From the NCBI GenBank assembly GCA_900074745.1, contig LT598467.1, positions 186,001 through 250,000 of the forward strand: 64,000 nucleotides of DNA, written 5' to 3'. The DNA comes from Lachancea mirantina. Lineage: Eukaryota > Ascomycota > Saccharomycetes > Saccharomycetales > Saccharomycetaceae. Each line of letters opens with the position of its first letter. Positions within the stretch are counted from its first letter, which is position 1. Positions 9,986 through 20,300 of this stretch are shown here, one piece after another. The notes beneath the pieces are model-generated. The model had not been told where the DNA came from and did not search any database. It worked only from the letters and a program-made list of their open reading frames with translations. Made by a program: the position numbers and the translations under genes.

Positions 9986-11125
9986 ATGCTTTCTGCTGCC
10001 AAAAGTGCACCAAAGCTCGGCAAATCTGTTTCCAGAACGGCAGTTAGGTGGGAGTCCCTGGGCAGACAACGAAGAGACGGTAATTCGAGTGTTGACATTT
10101 TAATAAGAAATCAGAGGAGCCAATTTGATAAAGTGCGTGTTCGAGACGATGCACACGACCTGTATCTACTCGAACAGGGTATCAAGAAAAGTGAGGATTT
10201 CACTTCCCAGTTCACGAACTATAGGTACAAGTTTGATAAGTTGCCTCCAAATTATGGTGCTAACCAAGAAATAGCGGTGGATCGCGAGCTTCAAAGAGAT
10301 CTCGAAAACGTTGTTTCGTACTTTCATGCGCCTATCAAATATGCTTTTGGGTACGGGTCGGGCGTTTTTCAGCAAAGCGGCTATTCATCGAGTAGGGAAC
10401 CGCCTCAGATTGACCTCGTTTTTGGCGTCAGTCACCCAAGTCATTTTCATTCGCTGAACATGCGACAAAACCCGCATCATTATTCTTCACTGCGCTATTT
10501 TGGTTCCAACTTCGTATCCAAATTTCAAGAGATAGGAGCTGGAGTATATTTTAATCCTTTTGTCGAAATAAATGGACAAATGGTCAAGTACGGCGTTGTG
10601 TCGATGGATAATTTGCTCAAAGACCTTGCGACGTGGAACAGTTTCTATCTTGCCGGCAGATTGCAGAAACCGGTAAAGATACTGCGGAATGATCGTAGGG
10701 TAAGCTATTGGAACCAGTTAAATTTGAAAGGTGCTGCTACTTTGGCGAAACATTTGGCTCTACAGAAAAACGATCAAGTCTTTGATGAAGGAGAATTTTA
10801 CAAGCAGATAACGGCATTGAGTTACCTGGGTGACGTGAGATACAAACTCGGTGGTGAAAATCCAAACAAAATTTCCAACATCGTGAATAAAAATTTTGAC
10901 AACTTTCGTCAATATTATAAGCCAATATTCAAGGATGTGGTGATCAACAATTCAACGTACCTACCACAAGGATTTACTGTTGATAATGCCGTTGGACTTT
11001 TGACAAGGCGAATAGCTAGCACGAGCGCTATTCAAACAGTCAAAGGCGTTTTCACAGCTGGGGTTACCAAATCAATCAAATACGCTTGGGCTAAGAAGCT
11101 CAAAGCATTAAAGCCAAACAAATAA
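9986..11125 (+). CDS. TAM41: Mitochondrial CDP-diacylglycerol synthase Tam41
   Basis: 379 residues from ATG 9986 (S. cerevisiae 385). The family enzyme makes CDP-diacylglycerol from phosphatidic acid and CTP on the matrix face of the inner mitochondrial membrane, the first step to cardiolipin. The N-terminus (MLSAAKSAPKLGKSVSRTAVR) is basic and free of acidic residues, as expected of a matrix presequence. The nucleotidyltransferase core shows YGSGVF at about 123-128 and QIDLVFGVSHP, with the acidic residue at about 143, followed by HPHHYSSLR-like sequence. The open frame extends three codons upstream to a TTG, which I did not use. It lies between PIK1 and IST1, whereas in S. cerevisiae it sits beside TFC4 and UFD1 on another chromosome; this fits an unduplicated gene order. 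Confidence 0.95.
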   Translation: MLSAAKSAPKLGKSVSRTAVRWESLGRQRRDGNSSVDILIRNQRSQFDKVRVRDDAHDLYLLEQGIKKSEDFTSQFTNYRYKFDKLPPNYGANQEIAVDRELQRDLENVVSYFHAPIKYAFGYGSGVFQQSGYSSSREPPQIDLVFGVSHPSHFHSLNMRQNPHHYSSLRYFGSNFVSKFQEIGAGVYFNPFVEINGQMVKYGVVSMDNLLKDLATWNSFYLAGRLQKPVKILRNDRRVSYWNQLNLKGAATLAKHLALQKNDQVFDEGEFYKQITALSYLGDVRYKLGGENPNKISNIVNKNFDNFRQYYKPIFKDVVINNSTYLPQGFTVDNAVGLLTRRIASTSAIQTVKGVFTAGVTKSIKYAWAKKLKALKPNK

Positions 11126-11216
11126 GGTACTTTTTTATCATTTTTTAATGCATTCGGGACAATATCTCATTCAGTCGATATATAAATCAAAGTAGTTTTT
11201 ATGCTGAAATTAAAGA

Positions 11217-12198
11217 TCATCTTCGCAAAGCGGCAAAGCGTTTTTTGAGTTCATCGAGGTCATCTTCTCTAGAGTTGACACTTTCTTTTTGTTTGAGTAC
11301 CTTGACGTCCCTTCGGATTCCCCTTGGGATATTCAAGCTCTCGCCCTGATTCTCACTATTTTTGCGAGGTTTTTTGACAACAATGGGATGTTTCTTCGAC
11401 TCAGTTTCTTCACCTTCAACTGCCAGAATTGGTTTACCCTTTTCTGATTCGTTGTCAGTCGAAGTGCCTGAGGTTTCGAGATTATTTTCGGATTCGTCGT
11501 CAAGGTTGCTGTAATCAACATCATAGGAGCGTGCAATTTCCTTAAGATATAAAATAACCAGATCTTCGCTGGGAAGGCGTGCAGCGCATTTTTTTTTAAT
11601 ATTTTCTCTGGAACTCCTTCCTTCTCGTCACTTATCTTTTTAATAAAATCCAATCCAAATTTTAGAGCAAACAAATCCTTTAACTGTTGAAGCTCTCTGA
11701 TTTCGGACACCTCTACAACGCAATACAAAAGTGCCCTAACAGCTTCATTAATTCCATCCTCATTATGATTCTTGCTCAAATCTTCCGCATTAACTACCGT
11801 GTTCAAAAGCCCTATTCTCGTATGTAACAGTTCACAGTAAAGTTCTAGAATCTCAAGCAACTCGATATGAACATCATCATTTATTAAGGCCTCAACTCTG
11901 TAATGTGCTTTATTTTCTTTCCCTTCAGAAAGAAGCTTCGCAACCTCCCTTCTCGATACTCTGGCAAGTGCGTGCTGTTTCTCCTGAGTGTATCTCAATC
12001 TTTGGATACACATCTTGAGCAAAGTTTTTAGTTTTATCTGGAGATTGTGCTCTTTTCTTCGACTGAGCACAGTGCATTTCTCAAACACCCTGTTGTTACT
12101 CAGAACGGAGAAAGCAGGAACGCTAACTGTTAGTAATGGTTAAAGCCCAAAACTTGAACTCTATTCGAACTTACACCTAACGGAATCTGATTCGCCAT
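11217..12198 (-). CDS. IST1: Ist1, ESCRT-III regulator; one intron and an apparent frame slip
   Basis: Ist1 binds Did2 and Vps4 and tunes ESCRT-III disassembly during multivesicular-body sorting. Exon 1 (12175-12198) encodes MANQIPLG. After an intron at 12038-12174, exon 2 begins IKLKTLLKMCIQRLRY, matching the conserved N-terminus (IPFTIKLKT in S. cerevisiae). The conserved EKQ, NKAHYRVE and HIELLEILELYCELL segments follow. After about 155 residues the frame breaks at an A9 run (11589-11597): the direct frame goes off homology and stops at 11333. Reading one extra A restores the family sequence LPSEDLVILYLKEIA, an acidic linker and a C-terminal MIT-interacting motif DLDELKKRFAALRR, ending at 11217. 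The total would be about 278 residues (S. cerevisiae 298). The well-kept tail argues for a sequencing slip, slippage during expression, or a very recent mutation. Confidence 0.85.
12038..12174 (-). other. IST1: Spliceosomal intron in IST1
   Basis: 137 nt. The 5' splice site is GTAAGT (12174-12169), the branch site is a perfect TACTAAC (12135-12129), and the 3' site is CCAG ending at 12038. Splicing joins GGT to ATA in phase 0 and restores the family N-terminus; exon 2 has no ATG of its own in frame. The branch-to-3'-site distance (about 92 nt) is long, and an earlier ACAG exists, but using it breaks the frame. Confidence 0.8.
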
Positions 12199-12341
12199 CT
12201 TGTTATCTCTGCTTTATTTCTCCTTGAACTTTTCCTCAGTTGTCATTTGGCTTGATGACTCTGATAAGGTGCGAAAATGCTTAGGTAGGGTACATTCTAA
12301 TATCTTTAAACAACATCACCTAAAATTACAGTATAAAAAGC

Positions 12342-15300
12342 CTACACTGTTAGATACTTTTCCATGACAGAGTTAGCAAGCTCGTGATTCCCACTTTCAT
12401 TATATATCAACATGCAATTATAAGCTGCGTGTCTCTTGAGCATTTGGTCCTCATAGTCCTCACATACTTTTCGATAGAAATGCACAGCAAGCGAGAAAAG
12501 GCCTAGAAGGTGGAACGCGCGACCAATATTATAGTCAGCTTCTTGCTGTTCCAAGACCGAGTACTTGGTTGTCCGAAGTTCGTAGTACTCAAAGAGATAC
12601 CTTAAACCATGTAAAATTTGAAAATGCCTGCTTGCCGTCAGACGTTGCATGGAACGATGAAGATGGGCTAAACCCATCATAAAATCAATCATGGGATCCT
12701 GGGGAACTTGTTCTTTGAGTCTGCTGAGGTATTGTAATGCAAGCAAAAACCCCTTGCTGGAATAGAGCAAAATGGCATATATGTAATGCAAATATGGCGA
12801 TTTCTCGTTATTAGGATTCTGCACTTTTTTGTTGGTGATCGACGCTTGTCCAGAAACGTGTTGAGACAGTCTAAGGCTGTCAAAAGCTTTCAATTGACGC
12901 AAAAAGAACTTTTGTTGTACAGTGGAGCTCAGAATGTCCATCGACAATTGACCTTTCGCCAGACAAAACAAGAAGCTTTGATATACCTTCCGATTGAATT
13001 GAAACAGGTTGAGAACACCTCGCAAATTGTTGATCAATTCCTCTTCGTTAGATGTTTGTAAAACTATTGCCAATTTGACAAATTTCATCATTTTAACCCT
13101 ATCGGAATTTTGCACAAAAACGTTCACCTCTTGTGCAGTATCTATGATACTCAGTCCATCTTCGATACTTTGTAACTTCGTGACCATAAGTGCGAGTTCC
13201 ATGAAAAGCTCAAACCATTGATCGTAGGTTAGACCTCGAAGTTCTTCTGCTGAGGTTAGTGTAACCCGTTCTTCCATCAAAGGCAATCCATCCAACAGAT
13301 TTTCACCCTCAGATAACTTGGACAGACGCTCAATTTTGTAATCTATGATCTTGTTAAACTTCCTTGTTCTCTTTATTATACCGACAAACCTCCTGGAACG
13401 ACTTTTAATGAAGAAGTTCTTCACACTCGAAAATACATCGATAAGATCGGAAGCGGTGTCTAGCCACAAAGTAGTTTGACTTTCCTGTCCATATTCCATT
13501 CCTTCCCGATAGATTTTGAGCTTGTTATATTTATCAAGAACCTTCGCAGTTATTCTTTTTTCGCGCTCTTGTCTCTCTCTTTCAGCATCCTGTGGTGTTC
13601 TCCTCTTTTTTGATGCATTCCTCTTCATATTAACATCTTCTAAGAGAGGCTTCCCCGGCGCAGCAACGACAGATCCCACAATTTCTGACGAAATTGGTTT
13701 TGGGATTTGGCCCGCTTCTGCTGCTTGTACCTTACGAGCTTCAACAACTTCTAACAGCAACTGATTGAAAGTATCATAGTCAGAAAGATGGTACTGAATC
13801 TCTGCCAGAGTCAGCTTTGTCTCAAGATTTTGCGGCTCCAATTCAACCAACTTTTCGAAAATTTTCTTGGCATTCGAATAGTCTTCGATTTCTTTGTAGC
13901 ATCTGCTTAGAGGCTCATAAACGTCCAAAATACAGTAATCCTCTAGCCGCAACAAAGGGGTGAAAAACTCAATAGCTTCAGAATACTGTTCAGCTTTAGC
14001 TAAAGCCCCTGCTACCACAAAATACAGATCTGCAATATCATCAAAGACTTCATCATAAAGGAACTGGAAGTGATTCATAGCTTCTAATACGTTCTTGTTA
14101 TTCAACCTTAGGAGCCCCAAGCGAACGCGAATATCTATAGGAAGAACGTAAGCTTTCTCCTTTTCACGTGTGGTTAAGGCGTCAAACTTGGCGTTTTTGA
14201 ATCGTCTTTTATCGAATTCAGAGTCGTCAGGGACATCGTTCCAAAAAGTTTGATTCTCTCTGTCTTGAATCCATCGGGCACATTTCTTGATAACTTTCAA
14301 ACCGTTGCTCTCGCCTATCAGTTTCAAGTAAAGTTCGGCCAGAATATTCAAAGATGACCAATCAAACGCTATACAGCGAAACTTCTTCTTAGTTTTTCTG
14401 ACCTTTTTTGCCACTTGCAAACTGATGCCGAGATTGCTGTCAATTTCACCACTATTATGGTCTTGCGAATCCTCGTCGTCTTCTTCGCCCGTTTCCTCTC
14501 CAGATGATTCAATGGCGTTTTCTGATATTGCAGCCAGCGCTTCACGCCTTGCTACATTCGCCTCAAAAATCTTCAAGTACAGGCCAATGGCCTCATTGGT
14601 TCTATTGTACTCAACGTACAAGACAGCTAACTCTCGTAAGATATTTGCATCCAATGGGTTGTGATTGTATAGTCTTTGAAAGCCTTCCAGTGACCTTCCC
14701 AACTGGCCTGTTTGTTTGTAGAGAATCGACCTCCCATATATGCACTCCCATTCCTCGTTATTCATGCGAATAGCCCGGGTGTAGCAGTATATGGCTTGCC
14801 GTACGTGACCTAACTCCGCAGACAGAGTTGCAACGACCTTCCAAAATTCCCAATCCGACGGATTTAAATGAGCGGCAAGAAACCAGGAATTACAGCAATC
14901 GTTATACCGACCTTGCAGTTGGTAAATATCCCCGAGTGTCTTGTAGGCGGCAAAATTCTTCACGTCTTTTTTTATGACCTCATTGTAGAGTTGTTCTGCG
15001 ACTTGAATATCGCTCCTGACAAAAGCCTCGTTTGCCTCCGACAACAGCTGTTTGACTTCTGGATCTAATACCCGTTCTCGTCTTGCCTTCTGCGGCCTTC
15101 TAGTCCCACCCACCTTTCGGTTTTTGCCCTTTGTCTTACGTTTAATTTTGAAATTGCTCGCTTCCCTAATTGCGTCCATGAAATCTTGTTCGTCGTAGTC
15201 ATCGTCAGAAAACTCCCCGTAATCAGAAAATTCCGCCAGCAGGTCATCATCCAGCTCGTCTTGATATGCGTATTTATCGGATCGCTTGTCATCGGGGCTC

Positions 15301-15515
15301 ACTAAAGCAGAACCTTCAATCTGTATTTGATTCAACTCGCTGTCAATCACATTCTCTTCGTCTTGGTCGTTCTTTCCTGGAGCATTTTTATCATAAACGT
15401 CACCAACGCGTGCCCGATGATCGTCATCGCCTATCATCTCCCTCAGCTGTTCAAGGTTCTCGTATAAATCCTCCTCATTTTCTGAACCAAGTTCATAGTC
15501 TTCATCGCTCCCCAT
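12342..15515 (-). CDS. TFC4: TFIIIC subunit Tfc4 (tau131)
   Basis: 1057 residues (S. cerevisiae 1025). It is part of the tau-A half of TFIIIC, which binds the A box of tRNA genes and recruits TFIIIB through Brf1 and Bdp1 contacts. Residues 1-120 are strongly acidic. A basic patch (KIKRKTKGKNRK) follows near 120-135, then tetratricopeptide repeats from about 150 (AEQLYNEVI, AAYKTLGDIYQLQGRY, AIYCYTRAIRMN, ILRELAVLYVEYNRTNEAIGLY). A second acidic break (SSGEETGEEDDEDSQ, about 335-350) is followed by a second TPR array. A basic segment near residue 650 and a C-terminal TPR set complete the family layout. The ATG at 15515 starts the conserved acidic head. It is divergent from UFD1, as in S. cerevisiae. 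Confidence 0.95.
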   Translation of the reverse strand: MGSDEDYELGSENEEDLYENLEQLREMIGDDDHRARVGDVYDKNAPGKNDQDEENVIDSELNQIQIEGSALVSPDDKRSDKYAYQDELDDDLLAEFSDYGEFSDDDYDEQDFMDAIREASNFKIKRKTKGKNRKVGGTRRPQKARRERVLDPEVKQLLSEANEAFVRSDIQVAEQLYNEVIKKDVKNFAAYKTLGDIYQLQGRYNDCCNSWFLAAHLNPSDWEFWKVVATLSAELGHVRQAIYCYTRAIRMNNEEWECIYGRSILYKQTGQLGRSLEGFQRLYNHNPLDANILRELAVLYVEYNRTNEAIGLYLKIFEANVARREALAAISENAIESSGEETGEEDDEDSQDHNSGEIDSNLGISLQVAKKVRKTKKKFRCIAFDWSSLNILAELYLKLIGESNGLKVIKKCARWIQDRENQTFWNDVPDDSEFDKRRFKNAKFDALTTREKEKAYVLPIDIRVRLGLLRLNNKNVLEAMNHFQFLYDEVFDDIADLYFVVAGALAKAEQYSEAIEFFTPLLRLEDYCILDVYEPLSRCYKEIEDYSNAKKIFEKLVELEPQNLETKLTLAEIQYHLSDYDTFNQLLLEVVEARKVQAAEAGQIPKPISSEIVGSVVAAPGKPLLEDVNMKRNASKKRRTPQDAERERQEREKRITAKVLDKYNKLKIYREGMEYGQESQTTLWLDTASDLIDVFSSVKNFFIKSRSRRFVGIIKRTRKFNKIIDYKIERLSKLSEGENLLDGLPLMEERVTLTSAEELRGLTYDQWFELFMELALMVTKLQSIEDGLSIIDTAQEVNVFVQNSDRVKMMKFVKLAIVLQTSNEEELINNLRGVLNLFQFNRKVYQSFLFCLAKGQLSMDILSSTVQQKFFLRQLKAFDSLRLSQHVSGQASITNKKVQNPNNEKSPYLHYIYAILLYSSKGFLLALQYLSRLKEQVPQDPMIDFMMGLAHLHRSMQRLTASRHFQILHGLRYLFEYYELRTTKYSVLEQQEADYNIGRAFHLLGLFSLAVHFYRKVCEDYEDQMLKRHAAYNCMLIYNESGNHELANSVMEKYLTV

Positions 15516-16090
15516 TGCGTCAGAGACTGGATTCGGTTGTCCTACAGGGATGATCCTTTAAATCTTTACTGACTTTATCGTTGCTAAGCTTTGATTGATC
15601 TTAACGAATTATCAACAAATCACGTGACTAGGATGTAACATCACCTTTTCATTATTTATGGAGACCACATCGTGATAACAGCTTCGACCGTATACCCACC
15701 GACTAGCAGGTTACTGTGAGTGCTTCCCTCTAATTTCTTGGATCTCAAATTGCTCAGCGGATTAAACTGACATACTAACATATTTGAGTATCTCATTTCT
15801 ACATGAAAAACCCCAAAGCTCTTACATATTCCACGAAATTAGCTAGAAGACGCAGGAAAATCAAAGCATAGAACTTTTCTTGGGTGATCATACCTCTTGA
15901 ATTTCTCAAACTAGTAACTAGATGTCAATTGGTCAGGTGCACATTCATGAGATGGATATATCACGTGATTGCATCTCAATTGGATCATCCATAAGTTAAG
16001 GTAAGCTGAGGAACTTTTATATGAAAGAGAGGTGTATATAAAGAATAACTGTTAAAATTAGGATCTAGGTCGCATTCTAGGGCTTAAAAA
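15516..16090. other. TFC4-UFD1 divergent promoter region
   Basis: 575 bp between divergent starts. Two full TCACGTGA boxes lie at 15620-15627 (105 bp from TFC4) and 15961-15968 (125 bp from UFD1). A TATA element TATATAAAG at 16035-16043 is about 50 bp before the UFD1 ATG. No Rpn4-type GGTGGCAAA box was seen, although UFD1 is often grouped with proteasome genes. Confidence 0.65.
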
Positions 16091-17173
16091 ATGTTTTCGG
16101 GATTTGGAGGTTTTAGCAGCGGTTTCAGCGCGGGTTTCAATACTGGATTTGGGGGTAATTTCGTGAACTTACCTCAAAAGTTTGAGGATTTATTCAGATG
16201 TTATCCAATATCTATGATGAACGATAGAATAAGGAAAGATGACGCTAATTGGGGCGGAAAGATATTTTTGCCCCCTAGCGCTCTCAATAAGCTTAGCATG
16301 CTCAATGTCAGGTATCCCATGCTTTTTGAATTTACTGTTCCAGACACTGGTAAAGTTACCCATGGCGGTGTTTTAGAGTTTACGGCCGAAGAAGGTCGTA
16401 CGTATCTTCCAAATTGGATGATGGAGACTCTTAATGTACGACCCGGGTCGCTTCTACAGGTGGGTTCGACAGATGTGCCTTTGGGACAGTTTGTTAAAAT
16501 AGAGCCGCAATCTGTCGATTTTTTGGACATATCTGATCCTAAAGCAGTGCTAGAAAACGTCCTGAGGAAGTTTTCTACCCTGACAGTAGACGATATTATC
16601 GAGGTTAATTACAATAACAAGACTTACAGAATACGAGTGCTCGAAGTAAAACCGGAATCGTCATCGAAAAGTATTTGTGTCATCGAAACCGATTTGGTCA
16701 CAGACTTCGCGCCTCCCGTTGGATATGTGGAACCAGATTATAAGTCAATGCAGACAAAATCACTTAAGAGTGATAGCGATCCTTCGACTAAAGGGCTCGG
16801 ATCAATGTCCAAGCGCATCAAATATGCTGAGACAGTTCAGCGTGCTGCACAATCATCTTCTGCTTTCACAGGACAAGGTCAGAAACTGACTGGCAAATCA
16901 GTCTCTATAGAGTCGCCACAGGACCTAAAAAATTCTTCAATAAATCTAGAGGGCGAACCTACGCCTTTGAATTTACCCGATGGGCAACTTTTTTTTGGTT
17001 TCCCAATTGTTCCGCCCAAGAAGGAGGACGAAACTCAGCAGGAGGACGACAAACCACATTTTAGATCTCATGGGAAGACTTTAAGGCAAAAAAGTAAAAG
17101 AAAGGTTTTAAATGATCACGACAGTCCCAAGGCGAAGGCTCCCAAAAGTCCGGAAGTCATAGAGCTAGATTAA
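16091..17173 (+). CDS. UFD1: Ufd1, substrate-recruiting cofactor of Cdc48
   Basis: 360 residues (S. cerevisiae 361). With Npl4 it forms the adaptor that brings ubiquitinated proteins to the Cdc48 ATPase in ER-associated degradation and related pathways. A Gly/Phe-rich head (MFSGFGGFSSGFSAGF) leads into the double-psi beta-barrel: NLPQKFEDLFRCYPISMM, IFLPPSALNKLSML, FTAEEGRTYLPNWMM. The Npl4/Cdc48-contact segment FSTLTVDDIIEVNYNNK follows, then a charged tail with Cdc48-binding character ending in SPEVIELD. ATG 16091 is preceded by a TATA box. No defect is seen. Confidence 0.97.
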   Translation: MFSGFGGFSSGFSAGFNTGFGGNFVNLPQKFEDLFRCYPISMMNDRIRKDDANWGGKIFLPPSALNKLSMLNVRYPMLFEFTVPDTGKVTHGGVLEFTAEEGRTYLPNWMMETLNVRPGSLLQVGSTDVPLGQFVKIEPQSVDFLDISDPKAVLENVLRKFSTLTVDDIIEVNYNNKTYRIRVLEVKPESSSKSICVIETDLVTDFAPPVGYVEPDYKSMQTKSLKSDSDPSTKGLGSMSKRIKYAETVQRAAQSSSAFTGQGQKLTGKSVSIESPQDLKNSSINLEGEPTPLNLPDGQLFFGFPIVPPKKEDETQQEDDKPHFRSHGKTLRQKSKRKVLNDHDSPKAKAPKSPEVIELD

Positions 17174-17331
17174 AAACGAAGAGCTTCAGATTAGTGTATA
17201 AAATTATCTACCGAAAAATAGTTTAAAGCTCATTATTAAGTAAATTAATTATAGTGAATTGCTTAAAAAATCTTGAAAATCTTTGAGATAATGTGCTTTA
17301 ACGAGAAGAGTCCGTAGTTGACTTTAATTTA

Positions 17332-20300
17332 TTAGTGTTGACGCCTGCGAGAAAGAACTCTCTTCAAAGCCAAAGGAAGCTCGGTTTCAGAGTCCGGTTC
17401 TATTTCATCACGTGTTTCAGTATCCCCCAGAGTTTGCGTCTTGTTCAAATTATTGCCACTTTTGTTGTTGGAAGAAACACGGGATGCGATGGAGAAAGCA
17501 CGGTTCCGTAATGTTTTGGAAATAGTATTTTTACCCGACGAATCAAAATCGGGTGCCTCGTTCAGAGCAACAGGCTCGTCCTGCTCTAAGGAATCATCGG
17601 AACCCTCTTGATCCGATGACCGAATCGATGACAAGGGGCGCGAATTCTGAGACTCAATGTCGTGGGTTGTTGTGTTTCTCTTTTTAACGAAATCTTGGAA
17701 ATCTACGGCGGCCTCAGCTGCCCAATCCTCGTATAAAGGACGAGATAGGAAACCGTATTTGAATTCGTTGACCCCAACCAAAATTTTAGTAAGCTGCACT
17801 AGCTCTTCAATGTATTCTACCACTTCTTCCGTGGCAGCACTTGTGGCGTTCCAAGCCAGAAACTTTTCCTTGGTTATGTAATCATGCGGAGGTAACGAAA
17901 ATCTTGGTCTAGCTTTCGGCTTCATTTCCAGCCCTTCTTCAAATTCGGAATTGCCGCTCGGTTCGTCTTGCTGAAAAACATCGACCATTTTGCGGGGGTT
18001 TAGACTTGTGATTTGGCCCCTATACCTCACCTTCAACGTCTCTCGCACTTTGTTCACCAGCCTTCTATGAGAAATTCTAGCGCTAGGCAAAAAATGTGGT
18101 AATGGTGTCTTATTAATTATCGCTTCCTGGACAGCCCTCATTGAACAATTAACGGACGCAACAAACTGTCGCCTGTAGGGGTATAGCACATGATTAAGCT
18201 CTTCAGCAATGGCGCTTCCATGTTGCTTTCTCAAAAGTTTGATATTGTCCATTCGATCGATGATTTGTCTCTGAACAAAAATTATCTGTGTGAAGACCTC
18301 CTCCAATTCTGTGTAATTACCTTTCAGTCTGGGTTCTTGACGAGTTAAACCCTTATAAACACTTGCCCGTCCTAATGCTGCCTTTGCACCTTCGGAAAGT
18401 TCCGAATGTCTCTTAAAGTTTCTCTCCAATAAGATGGGATTGAAAGCCTCACCCTCTAGGCCTGTAGCAACCAGTCGCTCCATTTCACTTATACAACCCG
18501 TAACAAATGCAATCTCTTCGTTCAGCTGATCTCTTGCCTTGATTGGAAAAAGTGTGAATTGAACAAAGACGGCAATGCCGCCACCATAACCAACTGCGAG
18601 ACATCTTTTAGCGAAATTGGATAATATGGACCCCTGAATATCGGAGGGCAGAATGGCCGCAAGCATAACAATATAAATGCTTATAATTTGGATAATTGCA
18701 GCTTTCACATAGGGGGATCCTAGAAGAAAGTAGAATCCAGGAACTGCACCGAAAATTGTTATTATAACTTCCAAATAAGGATTCGTTTGTTTCACGCCAG
18801 CAACATATGACAAATAGCCCCATGCCGCACCTATTATAACACCAACACCTCGGAGGAAAAACACCCAGAATGTGCCACCCACAGAAGGCTCTAAAGCCAA
18901 AATACAGACGAAACCAACCCATGTACCTCTAATGTTCATATACCACTTTCGCGCTTTTGGAATAAACATAGGAAACGAAGCTAACATTAGGGCAATCGTT
19001 ACTTGCAGTCCAAATCGGAAGTGCTCTCGACACCGGACATAGAACTTATTAAAGAATATTAATGTCTTTCTCAACGCTCGCGAAGAGTTTTTCTTAACGC
19101 GGGTTCCATAGCTTCTGGTCGCTGGAACTGCTGATTTGTTCCTTTGATTGCTGATGTTCATGTGGTTTGATGTCAGGGGCAAAGAGACAGACTCATATTC
19201 TCTATCAAGCTCTACTGTATTGGAACTTTGTTGTCCTAACATCTCTTCTTCTTCATTCTGAGGCCTGATAACAGCCATGTCACCTGGGGGTCTATAATTA
19301 TTACCCGTGACACCACCGGTAAGACTTTGACCTTCTGTAATGGTCTGAGATCGCATTGATCCTCGAAACCATTTTTTGAAATCTTCGTAATTGGTTAAAA
19401 AGTTTATCCATACACTTTTCCCGCGAATCCAACCTTTAGCTTCTCTTTGTTTTCTAGTTTCATAGATTTTCTTGGTCACCCGCATGATCTCAACAACAGA
19501 ATTTGTCACCTCTTTAAAGTTCATTAAAAATGATGAAAGCAGAAACATCTCATCTTTGGGTGTGAGCAAATCAACATTTAATTGGATCATTTCCTCTCGA
19601 AACCGAAGATCAAAGGAAATAGACGCATCCATGAGCCGATTGATGTGCTCTTCAAAATCGAGATCGGATACATTGGTCCTTTCGGTAAGCTCTGGTGACG
19701 GAGACGAAGACAACGGAGATTCCAGGACCTCTTTTAAATTAACATCCTGAGTATATGCTATTGCCAGCTTTATGACATATAGCGCGTCACTCAACTTCTT
19801 GTGTAAGTCAAATATCGGGACCTTCAGCTTGTTGAGAACACTCACTAGACGGTGAACATCTGCGTGAACGATTTCCTTCTCCGTCAGCGAGTAGAGATGC
19901 GTTTTCTCTTTCATGTCTTTCTCCATTCCATGAACCAGAACAAACTGGAGTTGACATGCATTCACCAAAGCATTAATGTATAAAGACAAGTTCTTCAGAT
20001 CGCCGAACATAGGCCTCAAGTCTGTCGGTGACACATAGGAGTAGGAAATTTCGTAAATGCACTCGTCTAAAACCGAGCAACAATTGGAGACCTTTTTATC
20101 CACCGTGTCTTTCAACTTAAGAAGCGTTGCCAAAGATGTAGACCCATGGGAATATAGAGAGTTAGACTGGTCGGCAGACAACGTAATAAAATAACTGATT
20201 GAGGAGTCGAAAGCTTTGTGAACCTCGTTAAGAACATCGACAGTTGCATTGCCTAAATAAGTGCTTCCAAATTCGGGAAAGAGCACCAAATTCCAGAAAA

